A stretch of DNA of 64,000 nucleotides, taken from contig JAGCCU010000079.1 of the NCBI GenBank assembly GCA_017651515.1, positions 43,663 to 107,662 of the forward strand. The letters run 5' to 3'. Numbering within the stretch: position 1 is the first letter of the stretch; each line of letters begins with the position of its first letter. This stretch comes from Muribaculaceae bacterium (GTDB lineage: Bacteria > Bacteroidota > Bacteroidia > Bacteroidales > Muribaculaceae). Shown piece by piece: positions 23,452-32,976 of this stretch. The notes under the pieces were generated by a model. That model saw nothing but the letters and a program-made list of their open reading frames with translations. It was not told where the DNA came from and did no database searches. A program made the translations under genes and the position numbers.

Positions 23452-24578
23452 TTTATTACTGTTTTTTTGCGGATTAATATTCTTGCAAATGGCTTTTGTG
23501 GAAATCCATTTTCCATATAATAAAGCTGACCATCACGTAGACTTGGATTCAGTTTCTTTAATTCTCTATCAAACGGCGTTAAACCAAGTTCTTTACCTGA
23601 ATCTCCTTGTGTTTGACCTATAATCTCAAACTGTTCTGGACAATACTTGTCTAAGAATGAAATTGGCACTCCCATAATTCCATCATAATCACTTGGGATA
23701 GCATCGGTAAAGGGAACTTCAATGGCATCATAGTTTTCATAATGAATATATTCTTTACGACCTCTTACTCCTTTATGCTTGCTATGTTTGAAATTCTCAG
23801 CCATTGTCATTAATTGCAATGGTTGATGTCGGCGACCATGATCGATATTTGTAAACCAACAACAGTTTCGGAATTTAACTAGATTTGTATTTTCATCATA
23901 AACGCCATCAGCATATTCCCGCTGAATTTCAATTCTGAAATAAGCGTTCCCATGATTAAAACCATTACCCAACCAAATTCTATTTTCCTTAATTAGAGGG
24001 AATATCTCCTTATAAGTTATGGCATTCATATTGCCTATGATAATAAACTGCTTTTCAGCTTCCATTACCCATGCCATAAATTCGCGGAATAGAGAGAAAG
24101 GTGGGTTGGTGACAATTATGTCGGCTTCGTTGCGGAGTTGGCGTATTTCTTTGCTGCGGAAGTCTCCATCACCCTCAAGATATTGCCACTCTAGGTCATC
24201 AATATTGATACGATTGTCGCCAGTGATGTCCCGCTCAAGAATGAAAATCTTGCCGTTAGTCTTGGTTTTGTCAGGGCTATAATAAGGCTGAACAGTTTCA
24301 AAAAGTGTGGGTTGATATGGAATCTTATAATTCTTACTCTCTGGAGCATAGCTTGTTGAGATTATTTTTTTCAACCCTAGCAACTCAAAGTTCTGGGCGA
24401 AGAACTTCGTAAAGTTACTCCATTCAGGGTCGTCACAAGGCAGCAGCACCGTCTTGCCACGAAACACATTGGAATCGTAGTCCAGATAATCGTTGATTTC
24501 CTTTTGAATGTCGGCATACTGCGTGTAGAACTCGTCATTCTTCGCAGTTTTGGCATTAAAGAGATTAGCATTCGCCAT
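23448..24578 (-). CDS. EcoRI-family adenine-specific DNA methyltransferase
   Basis: 376 residues from ATG 24578 (an upstream TTG at 24608 is unlikely, as it falls inside an inverted repeat). It has KTAKNDEFYTQYADIQKEI at the start, VLLPCDDPEWSNFTKFF, and the catalytic motif IV NPPF (158-161) in DIIVTNPPFSLF. The later GFNHGNAYF and KFRNCCWFTNID segments are typical of the EcoRI-methylase family, which transfers a methyl group from S-adenosylmethionine to N6 of adenine. EcoRI itself is not adjacent; instead a DUF262-HNH nuclease follows with a 4-base overlap. The recognition sequence cannot be read from the gene. Confidence 0.85.
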   Translation of the reverse strand: MANANLFNAKTAKNDEFYTQYADIQKEINDYLDYDSNVFRGKTVLLPCDDPEWSNFTKFFAQNFELLGLKKIISTSYAPESKNYKIPYQPTLFETVQPYYSPDKTKTNGKIFILERDITGDNRINIDDLEWQYLEGDGDFRSKEIRQLRNEADIIVTNPPFSLFREFMAWVMEAEKQFIIIGNMNAITYKEIFPLIKENRIWLGNGFNHGNAYFRIEIQREYADGVYDENTNLVKFRNCCWFTNIDHGRRHQPLQLMTMAENFKHSKHKGVRGRKEYIHYENYDAIEVPFTDAIPSDYDGIMGVPISFLDKYCPEQFEIIGQTQGDSGKELGLTPFDRELKKLNPSLRDGQLYYMENGFPQKPFARILIRKKTVIK

Positions 24579-24582
24579 AATG

Positions 24583-24617
24583 GATTGATAGTTAATTTTT
24601 GCATCCAACTATCAATC
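24583..24617 (-). promoter_or_regulatory. 11-bp inverted repeat just before the methyltransferase start
   Basis: GATTGATAGTT (24583-24593) and AACTATCAATC (24607-24617) are exact reverse complements around a 13-base loop. The repeat ends four bases before the methyltransferase ATG. It could be an operator for autoregulation by the methyltransferase or another DNA-binding protein, or an RNA hairpin masking the ribosome site. Confidence 0.65.
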
Positions 24618-24629
24618 ACACCGAGACGG

Positions 24630-24878
24630 AAAAAGGCGCGATGCTCCTTATCCGTTCAGCAAGAGGTAGCGTCGCATGGCACCTCTGTCCCGTAAATAAG
24701 AATGCATCACGCCTAAGCGTGAGCATTGCTATATTCACGAGACAGTAAGCCCTATACGAACTTACCGCACTATTATCTTCGTGCTTGTTATGCCTTTAAA
24801 AGTTGCGACGCTTTTGGCTGAACGCGAAATAATAGCGAATGCTGTATTTTTTTATGTTCGGGATTTCTCCCCGAAACA
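24630..24878 (-). ncRNA. Structured RNA or leader upstream of the methyltransferase
   Basis: About 249 nt with a promoter, a 5' hairpin and a terminator. The 5' hairpin spans 24879-24854. Long-range pairs are 24817-24824 with 24653-24660 (8 bp) and 24804-24812 with 24668-24676 (9 bp). The second sits in the loop of AGAGGT/ACCTCT (24662-24667 with 24681-24686), making a pseudoknot. Another helix pairs 24737-24745 with 24685-24693; its one non-Watson-Crick pair is G-U if the minus strand is the transcript and A-C if the plus strand is, which favours minus. The 3' arm 24635-24651 pairs with 24696-24713 and is followed by five U. I do not recognise it as RNase P, tmRNA, SRP or 6S RNA. It may be a free RNA or a leader controlling the genes downstream. 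Confidence 0.6.
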
Positions 24879-24882
24879 TCGG

Positions 24883-24914
24883 CAAAATTATGAAATATTT
24901 TGTGTTTATGGAAA
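24883..24914 (-). promoter_or_regulatory. Promoter of the structured RNA
   Basis: On the minus strand TTTC (24914-24911), 20 bases, TAATTTTG (24890-24883). The -7 element is a perfect match and the -33 has one change. Transcription would begin at about 24,878, right at the first hairpin of the RNA. Confidence 0.7.
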
Positions 24915-25049
24915 TTATGGCACGATAAAATACATTTCGGGACTTGAACATGGGTCTAGAATGTAGTTATAACTTGGCAGTCCCTATTGGTCCAGCGGCC
25001 CGCTGGTCGATAATTAGCGATTAATAATCCTTAATTCACAATTAATTTG

Positions 25050-25057
25050 TAATTTTG
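25050..25057 (+). promoter_or_regulatory. -7 element of lepB
   Basis: TAATTTTG, a perfect -7 motif 37 bases before the chosen lepB start. No good TTTG is seen at the expected -33 distance. Confidence 0.55.
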
Positions 25058-25093
25058 CAGCTCATCTCTACGTTATTATTACAACTAACAATA

Positions 25094-26533
25094 ATGAGCA
25101 TGGCAACAACCGACAAAAAAGATAAGGACAAAAACAAGATAGAATACACGCCTCAAACAGGCAGCTTGCGCGAACGACTTGCACGCGTAAAGCCCACTCG
25201 ATGGGCCCGCTTTGGCATCGTGGCAGCAATATATGTAGGATGGACAGTGTGGATGGGCAACCCCTGGCTGTTGCTTGCTCTGCCGCTGCTTGCCGACATC
25301 TACCTAACACAGTTCATCCCTTGGGGTGGCTGGAAAGGCTGGAAACCAGGCATTGCACGCACAATCATGAGCTGGATCGATGCAATCGTATATGCGCTCG
25401 TCCTGGTGTATTTCCTCTTCCTGTTCGGAGGACAAAACTACCAGATCCCATCGTCATCACTCGAAAAAACCCTGCTAACCGGCGACTTTCTGTGGGTGAA
25501 CAAAATCGTCTATGGACCCCGTGTGCCGCAGACACCGCTCCATTTCCCGCTGGCGCAGAACACCCTGTCCTTCTTTAACTGCAAGAGCTACATCGACAAG
25601 CCTCAACTTGCTTACCACCGCCTTAAAGGTCTGCGCAACATTGAGCGAGGTGACATCGTGGTGTTCAATTTCCCTGCCGGCGACACCGTAGCCGTCAAAT
25701 GCCCAAATCCCGATTACTACACGCTTTGCCATGAACGAGGACGAGAAGCCGTACTAGGCAACCCCGACATATTCGGCGAGGTAATCTACCGACCCGTAGA
25801 CCGTCGCGACAACTATGTAAAGCGTTGTCTCGGTCTGCCAGGCGAGAAACTGAGCATCAAGGATGGAGTGGTTCACATCGATGGCAAGCCGCTGCCACAG
25901 CCAAAGAACGTACAGTTCTTCTACCACGTCGTCACCGATGGCACACCCATTAGTGATGACCTTTACGAAGAACTGGGTATCAGCCTCGAAGACCGACACA
26001 TTTTTGACGGAAGTCCTTCTGGTCAGCTCGACTATCTGTTGCCGCTTACTGAAGAGATGAAAACACAGCTGAAGACCAACAAGTGGGTTACTCTCATCGA
26101 ACGTATGCCTGCCGATCCTGCAGAATCGACAATCACCTATCCGCTCGGCACCGACCTTGGATGGACCCACGAGAACTACGGCCCGATATGGATTCCGAAG
26201 AAAGGTGTTACAATCGCACTGAACGAGAAGTCGCTGCCTCTCTATGAGCGATGCATACGCAACTACGAGGGCAACACACTCGAGGTGAAAGACGGCAAGA
26301 TTTTCATCAATGGTAAAGAATCCACTTCCTACACCTTCAAGATGGACTACTACTGGATGATGGGCGATAACCGTGACAACTCCCTCGATTCGCGTTACTG
26401 GGGATTCGTGCCTGAAGACCACATAGTTGGCACCCCAATGATTGTACTCATCTCCTTTGACAAGGACAAGTCAATCTTCAACGGCGGCATACGATGGAAT
26501 CGCATCTTTAAGTCTTCCAATCCCGACAAATAA
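25094..26533 (+). CDS. lepB: Signal peptidase I
   Basis: 479 residues from ATG 25094 (MSMATTDKK); the frame runs further up to a TTG inside the promoter, which is excluded. Two N-terminal membrane segments (about residues 40-80 and 95-115) precede IPSSSLEKTLLTGDFLWVNK with the catalytic serine, and DNYVKRCLGLPGE with the catalytic lysine. The closing box is YYWMMGDNRDNSLDSRYWGFV. It cleaves signal peptides on the periplasmic side of the inner membrane. It is long compared with the 250-320 residues common in Proteobacteria, because of an inserted domain between the lysine and the last box, as normal in Bacteroidota. Confidence 0.95.
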   Translation: MSMATTDKKDKDKNKIEYTPQTGSLRERLARVKPTRWARFGIVAAIYVGWTVWMGNPWLLLALPLLADIYLTQFIPWGGWKGWKPGIARTIMSWIDAIVYALVLVYFLFLFGGQNYQIPSSSLEKTLLTGDFLWVNKIVYGPRVPQTPLHFPLAQNTLSFFNCKSYIDKPQLAYHRLKGLRNIERGDIVVFNFPAGDTVAVKCPNPDYYTLCHERGREAVLGNPDIFGEVIYRPVDRRDNYVKRCLGLPGEKLSIKDGVVHIDGKPLPQPKNVQFFYHVVTDGTPISDDLYEELGISLEDRHIFDGSPSGQLDYLLPLTEEMKTQLKTNKWVTLIERMPADPAESTITYPLGTDLGWTHENYGPIWIPKKGVTIALNEKSLPLYERCIRNYEGNTLEVKDGKIFINGKESTSYTFKMDYYWMMGDNRDNSLDSRYWGFVPEDHIVGTPMIVLISFDKDKSIFNGGIRWNRIFKSSNPDK

Positions 26534-26548
26534 CGCCACACTCCATTT

Positions 26549-27193
26549 GTGACACACAATTCACCCATAATCACTGGCTCAATGGCGGCAGGAAGCTTCC
26601 GCTATTGGGCCGCTGCTTTGCAAGCACGACACGTAATCATCGACAGCGCCGAAAAGCGGCTACCCCTGCGTCACAGCCACCACCGCTATGACATCTGCGG
26701 ACCTAACGGAGTGCAGCACCTCACTATTCCCGTTGTGGCAGAAACCCACACCATGGCAACGCTCATGCATGACGTGCGCATAAGCGAGCACGCACACTGG
26801 CGGCGGGTACATTGGGGAGCACTCTATAGCGCCTACGGCAAGACACCCTACTTCGATTACGTCGCCGACGACCTACAACGCATCGTAATGGGCAACCAGC
26901 ACTTCCTGCTCGATTTCAACCAGCAATTACAGGAACTCATTACCGACTTCATGGCACTCCCCATCGAGTTTGAATATCGCAATGTAAACCAGAACGACAC
27001 ACTCACCGCTAATGATCTCCGACAAGTCCTCGGTTCAAAAAAAGCCGACAACCTGCCAATCATTGACGTGCAATACTACCAACTCTGGCAAGACCGTTTC
27101 GGCTTCATCCCCCACCTCAGCATAATCGACCTCATGATGAACACCGGCCGCGAAGGCCTTTTCAACCTCTTAGCTGCCCTCAACAACACATAG
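26549..27193 (+). CDS. WbqC-family protein
   Basis: 214 residues from a GTG start; the ATG 33 bases in would remove the first conserved strand. It has the WbqC pattern: LPLRHSHHRYDICGPNGVQHLTIPV, then DVRISEHAHWRRVHWGALYSAYGKTPYFDY. Members are small enzymes of unclear reaction found near O-antigen and glycan genes. In Bacteroidales the gene commonly follows lepB, as here with a 15-base gap, so the arrangement is ancestral rather than functional evidence. Confidence 0.85.
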   Translation: MTHNSPIITGSMAAGSFRYWAAALQARHVIIDSAEKRLPLRHSHHRYDICGPNGVQHLTIPVVAETHTMATLMHDVRISEHAHWRRVHWGALYSAYGKTPYFDYVADDLQRIVMGNQHFLLDFNQQLQELITDFMALPIEFEYRNVNQNDTLTANDLRQVLGSKKADNLPIIDVQYYQLWQDRFGFIPHLSIIDLMMNTGREGLFNLLAALNNT

Positions 27194-27231
27194 AGACAAT
27201 AAAAAATTATTGTTTTTTAAGGAGATTACGC

Positions 27232-27262
27232 ATTGATATTTGCCGATTTTTTTGTAATTTTG
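27232..27262 (+). promoter_or_regulatory. Promoter of gyrB
   Basis: ATTG (27232-27235), 19 bases, TAATTTTG (27255-27262). The -7 is a perfect match and the -33 is close. The leader to the gyrB start is about 90 nt and is AT-rich. Confidence 0.6.
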
Positions 27263-27338
27263 TATGTTTTTGGACGATACCCATTGACGTTATTGGCTAT
27301 TTGCCGATAACGGTTTGGCTATCAGTCGTTTAATATGA

Positions 27339-29330
<1,992 letters not shown>

Positions 29331-29352
29331 ACAACGAAACAAATAAAACAGA

Positions 29353-29386
29353 AACCAGCTCCGCTTTAAGGCAGAGCTGGTTTTTT
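29353..29386 (+). terminator. Rho-independent terminator of gyrB
   Basis: AACCAGCTC (29353-29361) pairs with GAGCTGGTT (29374-29382), with a 12-nt loop and a run of six T. Confidence 0.9.
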
Positions 29387-29408
29387 ATGTGGTTTCTAGA
29401 TATTCCGT

Positions 29409-30341
29409 CTATTTCAGGAGGAAAAGAAGAGGCTGGTCTAGTCGCTTTGCCCAGCAGGTTTCATTATGCTCGTGACCCTCGAAAACCCTACTGTCATAGT
29501 GGTTGTCATCCCATCTATTATTGCGAAACATGGCATCCATCTTGTCCTGATAAGGGCCATAGTCTCCATCCAGATCTACCGTACCACGATCCATATAAAT
29601 ATAATGGTCGCCCATTGACGGCAGATTCTTCTCCACATAGACACGGAAAGCCTCTGCCCACGGCTCACAATCAACCTTCGGCTGCCCAAGAGCATTAGGT
29701 AACATTAGAGACAGATGGGTGGACATACATCCCGCCGCACCATAAACTTGTGGATACTCGCAAATGGCATAGAGCGAAATCAGTCCGCCCATGCTCGAAC
29801 CCATTATCGCCGTATGCTCTTTGTCGGGAAAAGTCTTGTAATGGCTGTCGATAAACGGCTTCAATTCTTCAACCAAGAACTTGAGATAGTTGTCGGCAGT
29901 AAACTCTTTCACATCGACCTGATTATAAACATCGGAAGGCAACTGCAAATAGGTTTTGCATGGGAAATACTCGTTGATGCGGTCTTGCTCCGCATTATCG
30001 ATCGCCACTACTATGCATGGCGGAATTTTGCCGTCAGCAATCAGTCGGCCCATAACCTCGTCCACCTGCCACTCTTGATGATTCCATGTAACGCTATCGT
30101 CAAACAGCATCTGTCCGTCATGCATATACAGCACACTGCATTTCTCCATCTTGTCATAACCGTCAGGCAACCATACGCGCACGGTGCGGGGTTTGATGTA
30201 TTTCGACGGAAATTCGTTATAAATCTCCAGTTTACCTGTGGAGACTTTCATTTGTGACAGGTCAGGGCGACGAAAACACATAGATATAATACACACAACT
30301 GCGATTAGTGCCAACAGGCACCACAGCCATTTCTTTTTCAT
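29409..30341 (-). CDS. Putative esterase (alpha/beta hydrolase, Fes/esterase-D type)
   Basis: 310 residues. An N-terminal membrane anchor or signal segment (KKKWLWCLLALIAVVCIISM) precedes the esterase domain: RTVRVWLPDGYDKMEKCSVLYMHDGQ, the nucleophile elbow GSSMGG, and GHEHNETCW with the catalytic His. Such proteins cleave siderophore esters, acetylated xylan or feruloyl groups; the substrate here is not evident. It sits just downstream of a PBP1A gene on the same strand (38-base gap). Confidence 0.85.
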   Translation of the reverse strand: MKKKWLWCLLALIAVVCIISMCFRRPDLSQMKVSTGKLEIYNEFPSKYIKPRTVRVWLPDGYDKMEKCSVLYMHDGQMLFDDSVTWNHQEWQVDEVMGRLIADGKIPPCIVVAIDNAEQDRINEYFPCKTYLQLPSDVYNQVDVKEFTADNYLKFLVEELKPFIDSHYKTFPDKEHTAIMGSSMGGLISLYAICEYPQVYGAAGCMSTHLSLMLPNALGQPKVDCEPWAEAFRVYVEKNLPSMGDHYIYMDRGTVDLDGDYGPYQDKMDAMFRNNRWDDNHYDSRVFEGHEHNETCWAKRLDQPLLFLLK

Positions 30342-30379
30342 TTTATTATGACGATTAGAAAAAACTATTGATATAACTC

Positions 30380-32779
30380 TTATGGTTCGGGAGTGACAAC
30401 GGCTGTGTCGGGCAACATGGTGTCGTCATAAGGAATCGAATCCAAATCGAGGCTGTCGACCGACCAGTCAAGGCTATCGGGCTCGTATTCATCAATACAC
30501 TGACTATACTGAGCCGGATCTACATACTCTTTTTGCTGGAAACGCCCATGGTACTTGCGGAAAGCCGGGTCGTTAAACACCTTGTTCAAGAAGACACCAC
30601 ATATGGGCAATGCCGTACGGCTGCCCTGTCCGTAGGCTCCCGAGGTAAAGTGTATCTGGCGATATTCGCCACCCACCCACGCACCGCACACTAAATGCGG
30701 AGTAACACCTACAAACCAAGCATCGGCATGGCGGTTGCTCGTGCCAGTCTTTCCGCCAAAGTCGGTATCGTACATTGAACTGGTAATGTAGCCGTTTAAT
30801 GCCTGAGATGTGCCTCCAGCATCTGTGCGTCCAGCCATTAGCATCTGTTGCATAAGAAATGCCGCGCGATAAGGCAATGCACGATGCTGACCAGCGTTGA
30901 CACGATAAATCTCCACACCATTCTTGTCCAAAATATGTGTCACGAGAATCGGTTCATGGAAAATGCCGTCGTTAGCCACCGTACAATAAGAATTGACAAG
31001 TTCCAACAGATTTACGTCACTGGCTCCCAATGCCAAGGCTGGTGTTTCCTCCAACTCGGTAGTAATTCCCATGTCGCGAGCCGTCTGTGCCACGATGGGG
31101 ATGCTCACCTCGGCACCTATGCGCACTGCTACACTGTTGATGCTTTGGGCAAATGCGGCACGTAAGGTAATGTTAGAACCTGAAAACGTGCCACTGGCAT
31201 TAGTTGGACGCCAATGCACCATCTCTCCCTTGGTGCGGTCGTATATGAGTGTATCGATATAAGTATCGGAGCGACGGACGCACGGAGTGAAACCATGAGC
31301 CATAGCTGCAGAATAAACAAATAGCTTGAATGTACTGCCTGGCTGGTGCATTGCTGTAACCTTGTCGTATTTCCATGTCTCAAAATCCACGTCACCCACC
31401 CATGCCTTCACGTGTCCGGAACCCGGCTCTATGGCTATAAATCCCGTATGCATAAAATGAAGCATATAGCGTATGGAGTCCATGGAACTCATCTCCATGT
31501 ATAGCGAATCGTTGTCGTAGTCAAACAAATGCACACGATGAGGCACGTTCATGTAATAGTTCACCGAATCAAGGTCGTTGGGATAGCGTGCCAGCAAACT
31601 GCGATACACATCGGTATTACGTGCTTTATCCTCGACGAAGTTTGGGATAGGCTTGTTGTCCTCGTCAAGCCAACAGTCACGGTCACCCCATTGGGAGCGG
31701 AAGTTCTGCTGTACGACACGCATTTTCTCACTCACAGCCTGTTCAGCATAAGTCTGCATGCGCGTGTCAATGGTGGTATATATACGCAAACCGTCACGGT
31801 AAAGGTCATGACCCGTCTCGCGGCACCACTTCTCAAGTTCGGCAGCCACTGCCTGTCGGAAATACAGAGCTTGACCATCGTAGGCATTTTCGGCGGCATA
31901 TTTAAGTTCTATGGGCAATCGGCTAATGGAATCATAAGCCTGTTTCGACAAGTGGTTACGCACTCGCATATTATCAAGAACTACGTTGCGGCGGCGAAGG
32001 CTATTCTTGGGGTTCAATCGCGGATTATATGTACTCGTGGCTTTGAGGAGTCCCACAAGCACTGCGCTCTCCTGTATGTTGAGTTCCTTTGGCGTCTTTG
32101 AAAAATAGGTTGCAGCTGCCGTCTTTATGCCATAAGCATTACTTCCAAAGTCTACAGTATTGGCATACATCTCCAGAATCTGCTGCTTGTTGTATAACAT
32201 CTCCAGCTTGGTAGCAATGATCCATTCCTTGCTCTTCATGATGAGCATCTTCACTCCCGGAATGTAACCAAGCAACCCCGTTGAGTAATCAACGCGTGTA
32301 CGGAACATATTCTTCACCAGCTGTTGTGTGATGGTACTGGCACCACGTGGACGGCCGTAGAGTATCATGTCCTTCACTGCTGCCACCAGACCACCGAAGT
32401 CGATACCTCGATGGCTATAATAGCGTTCATCTTCTGTATCAATGAGCACGGTGAAGAATTCTGGATTAATTGAATCGTAGGGCACCGGTGTGCGGTTCTC
32501 GTCAAAGTACTTGCCCAATTCCTTGCCATCGGCGCTGTAGATATAGCTTGCCTCAGCCGTTTCGGGATTCATGATGCGATGAGTGCTTGGTGACTTGCCA
32601 AACAACCACAGGAAATTGATATCAACTGCTATCAAATAGAGGATAAATAACACTATAACAGTTGCAAGAGCCACCAGTGTCTTTACATACCACGGACGCC
32701 CTTTGTACAGGCTTTTGTACCAACGCTTGAAACGGCGCCAGTTTTCCAAAACCATATCTTTCAACTTGCTTATTGACAT
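30380..32779 (-). CDS. Penicillin-binding protein 1A (bifunctional), copy 1
   Basis: 799 residues. One membrane segment (about 30-55), then a GT51 glycosyltransferase with EDERYYSHRGIDFGG and GASTITQQLVKNMF. The transpeptidase has STFK (in HQPGSTFKLFVYS), the SxN box SINS and KTGTSNRHADAW. It polymerises glycan strands and cross-links peptides in the periplasm. The C-terminus is short and acidic. Read divergently from a second PBP1A across a 197-base shared promoter region. Confidence 0.95.
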   Translation of the reverse strand: MSISKLKDMVLENWRRFKRWYKSLYKGRPWYVKTLVALATVIVLFILYLIAVDINFLWLFGKSPSTHRIMNPETAEASYIYSADGKELGKYFDENRTPVPYDSINPEFFTVLIDTEDERYYSHRGIDFGGLVAAVKDMILYGRPRGASTITQQLVKNMFRTRVDYSTGLLGYIPGVKMLIMKSKEWIIATKLEMLYNKQQILEMYANTVDFGSNAYGIKTAAATYFSKTPKELNIQESAVLVGLLKATSTYNPRLNPKNSLRRRNVVLDNMRVRNHLSKQAYDSISRLPIELKYAAENAYDGQALYFRQAVAAELEKWCRETGHDLYRDGLRIYTTIDTRMQTYAEQAVSEKMRVVQQNFRSQWGDRDCWLDEDNKPIPNFVEDKARNTDVYRSLLARYPNDLDSVNYYMNVPHRVHLFDYDNDSLYMEMSSMDSIRYMLHFMHTGFIAIEPGSGHVKAWVGDVDFETWKYDKVTAMHQPGSTFKLFVYSAAMAHGFTPCVRRSDTYIDTLIYDRTKGEMVHWRPTNASGTFSGSNITLRAAFAQSINSVAVRIGAEVSIPIVAQTARDMGITTELEETPALALGASDVNLLELVNSYCTVANDGIFHEPILVTHILDKNGVEIYRVNAGQHRALPYRAAFLMQQMLMAGRTDAGGTSQALNGYITSSMYDTDFGGKTGTSNRHADAWFVGVTPHLVCGAWVGGEYRQIHFTSGAYGQGSRTALPICGVFLNKVFNDPAFRKYHGRFQQKEYVDPAQYSQCIDEYEPDSLDWSVDSLDLDSIPYDDTMLPDTAVVTPEP

Positions 32780-32802
32780 TGGCTATAGGTATTATTCACC
32801 GA

Positions 32803-32834
32803 CAAAGGTAGTGCAAACCGAAGACAATAACAAG
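32803..32834 (-). promoter_or_regulatory. Promoter of PBP1A copy 1
   Basis: On the minus strand CTTG (32834-32831), 20 bases, TACCTTTG (32810-32803). Shared divergent region with the other PBP1A. Confidence 0.6.
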
Positions 32835-32905
32835 AATACGACACTAATATTACAACTAAATTCACCTTTTTATTCCAATATTATGGGAAATCCCGACTTT
32901 TTATG

Positions 32906-32913
32906 TACTTTTG
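32906..32913 (+). promoter_or_regulatory. -7 element of PBP1A copy 2
   Basis: TACTTTTG, a perfect -7 match about 64 bases before the start of the rightward PBP1A. No good TTTG is seen at -33 distance. Confidence 0.5.
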
Positions 32914-32976
32914 CAACATCGCAGGCGCACAACGTGTGTCGTTTGCTGTATTGACTAACCTCAAATAGCTTGTGCT

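Noticed and set aside
24781-24966. Short plus-strand frame in the region before lepB
   Set aside because: It runs through the structured RNA and its promoter, has no ribosome site and no recognisable protein.
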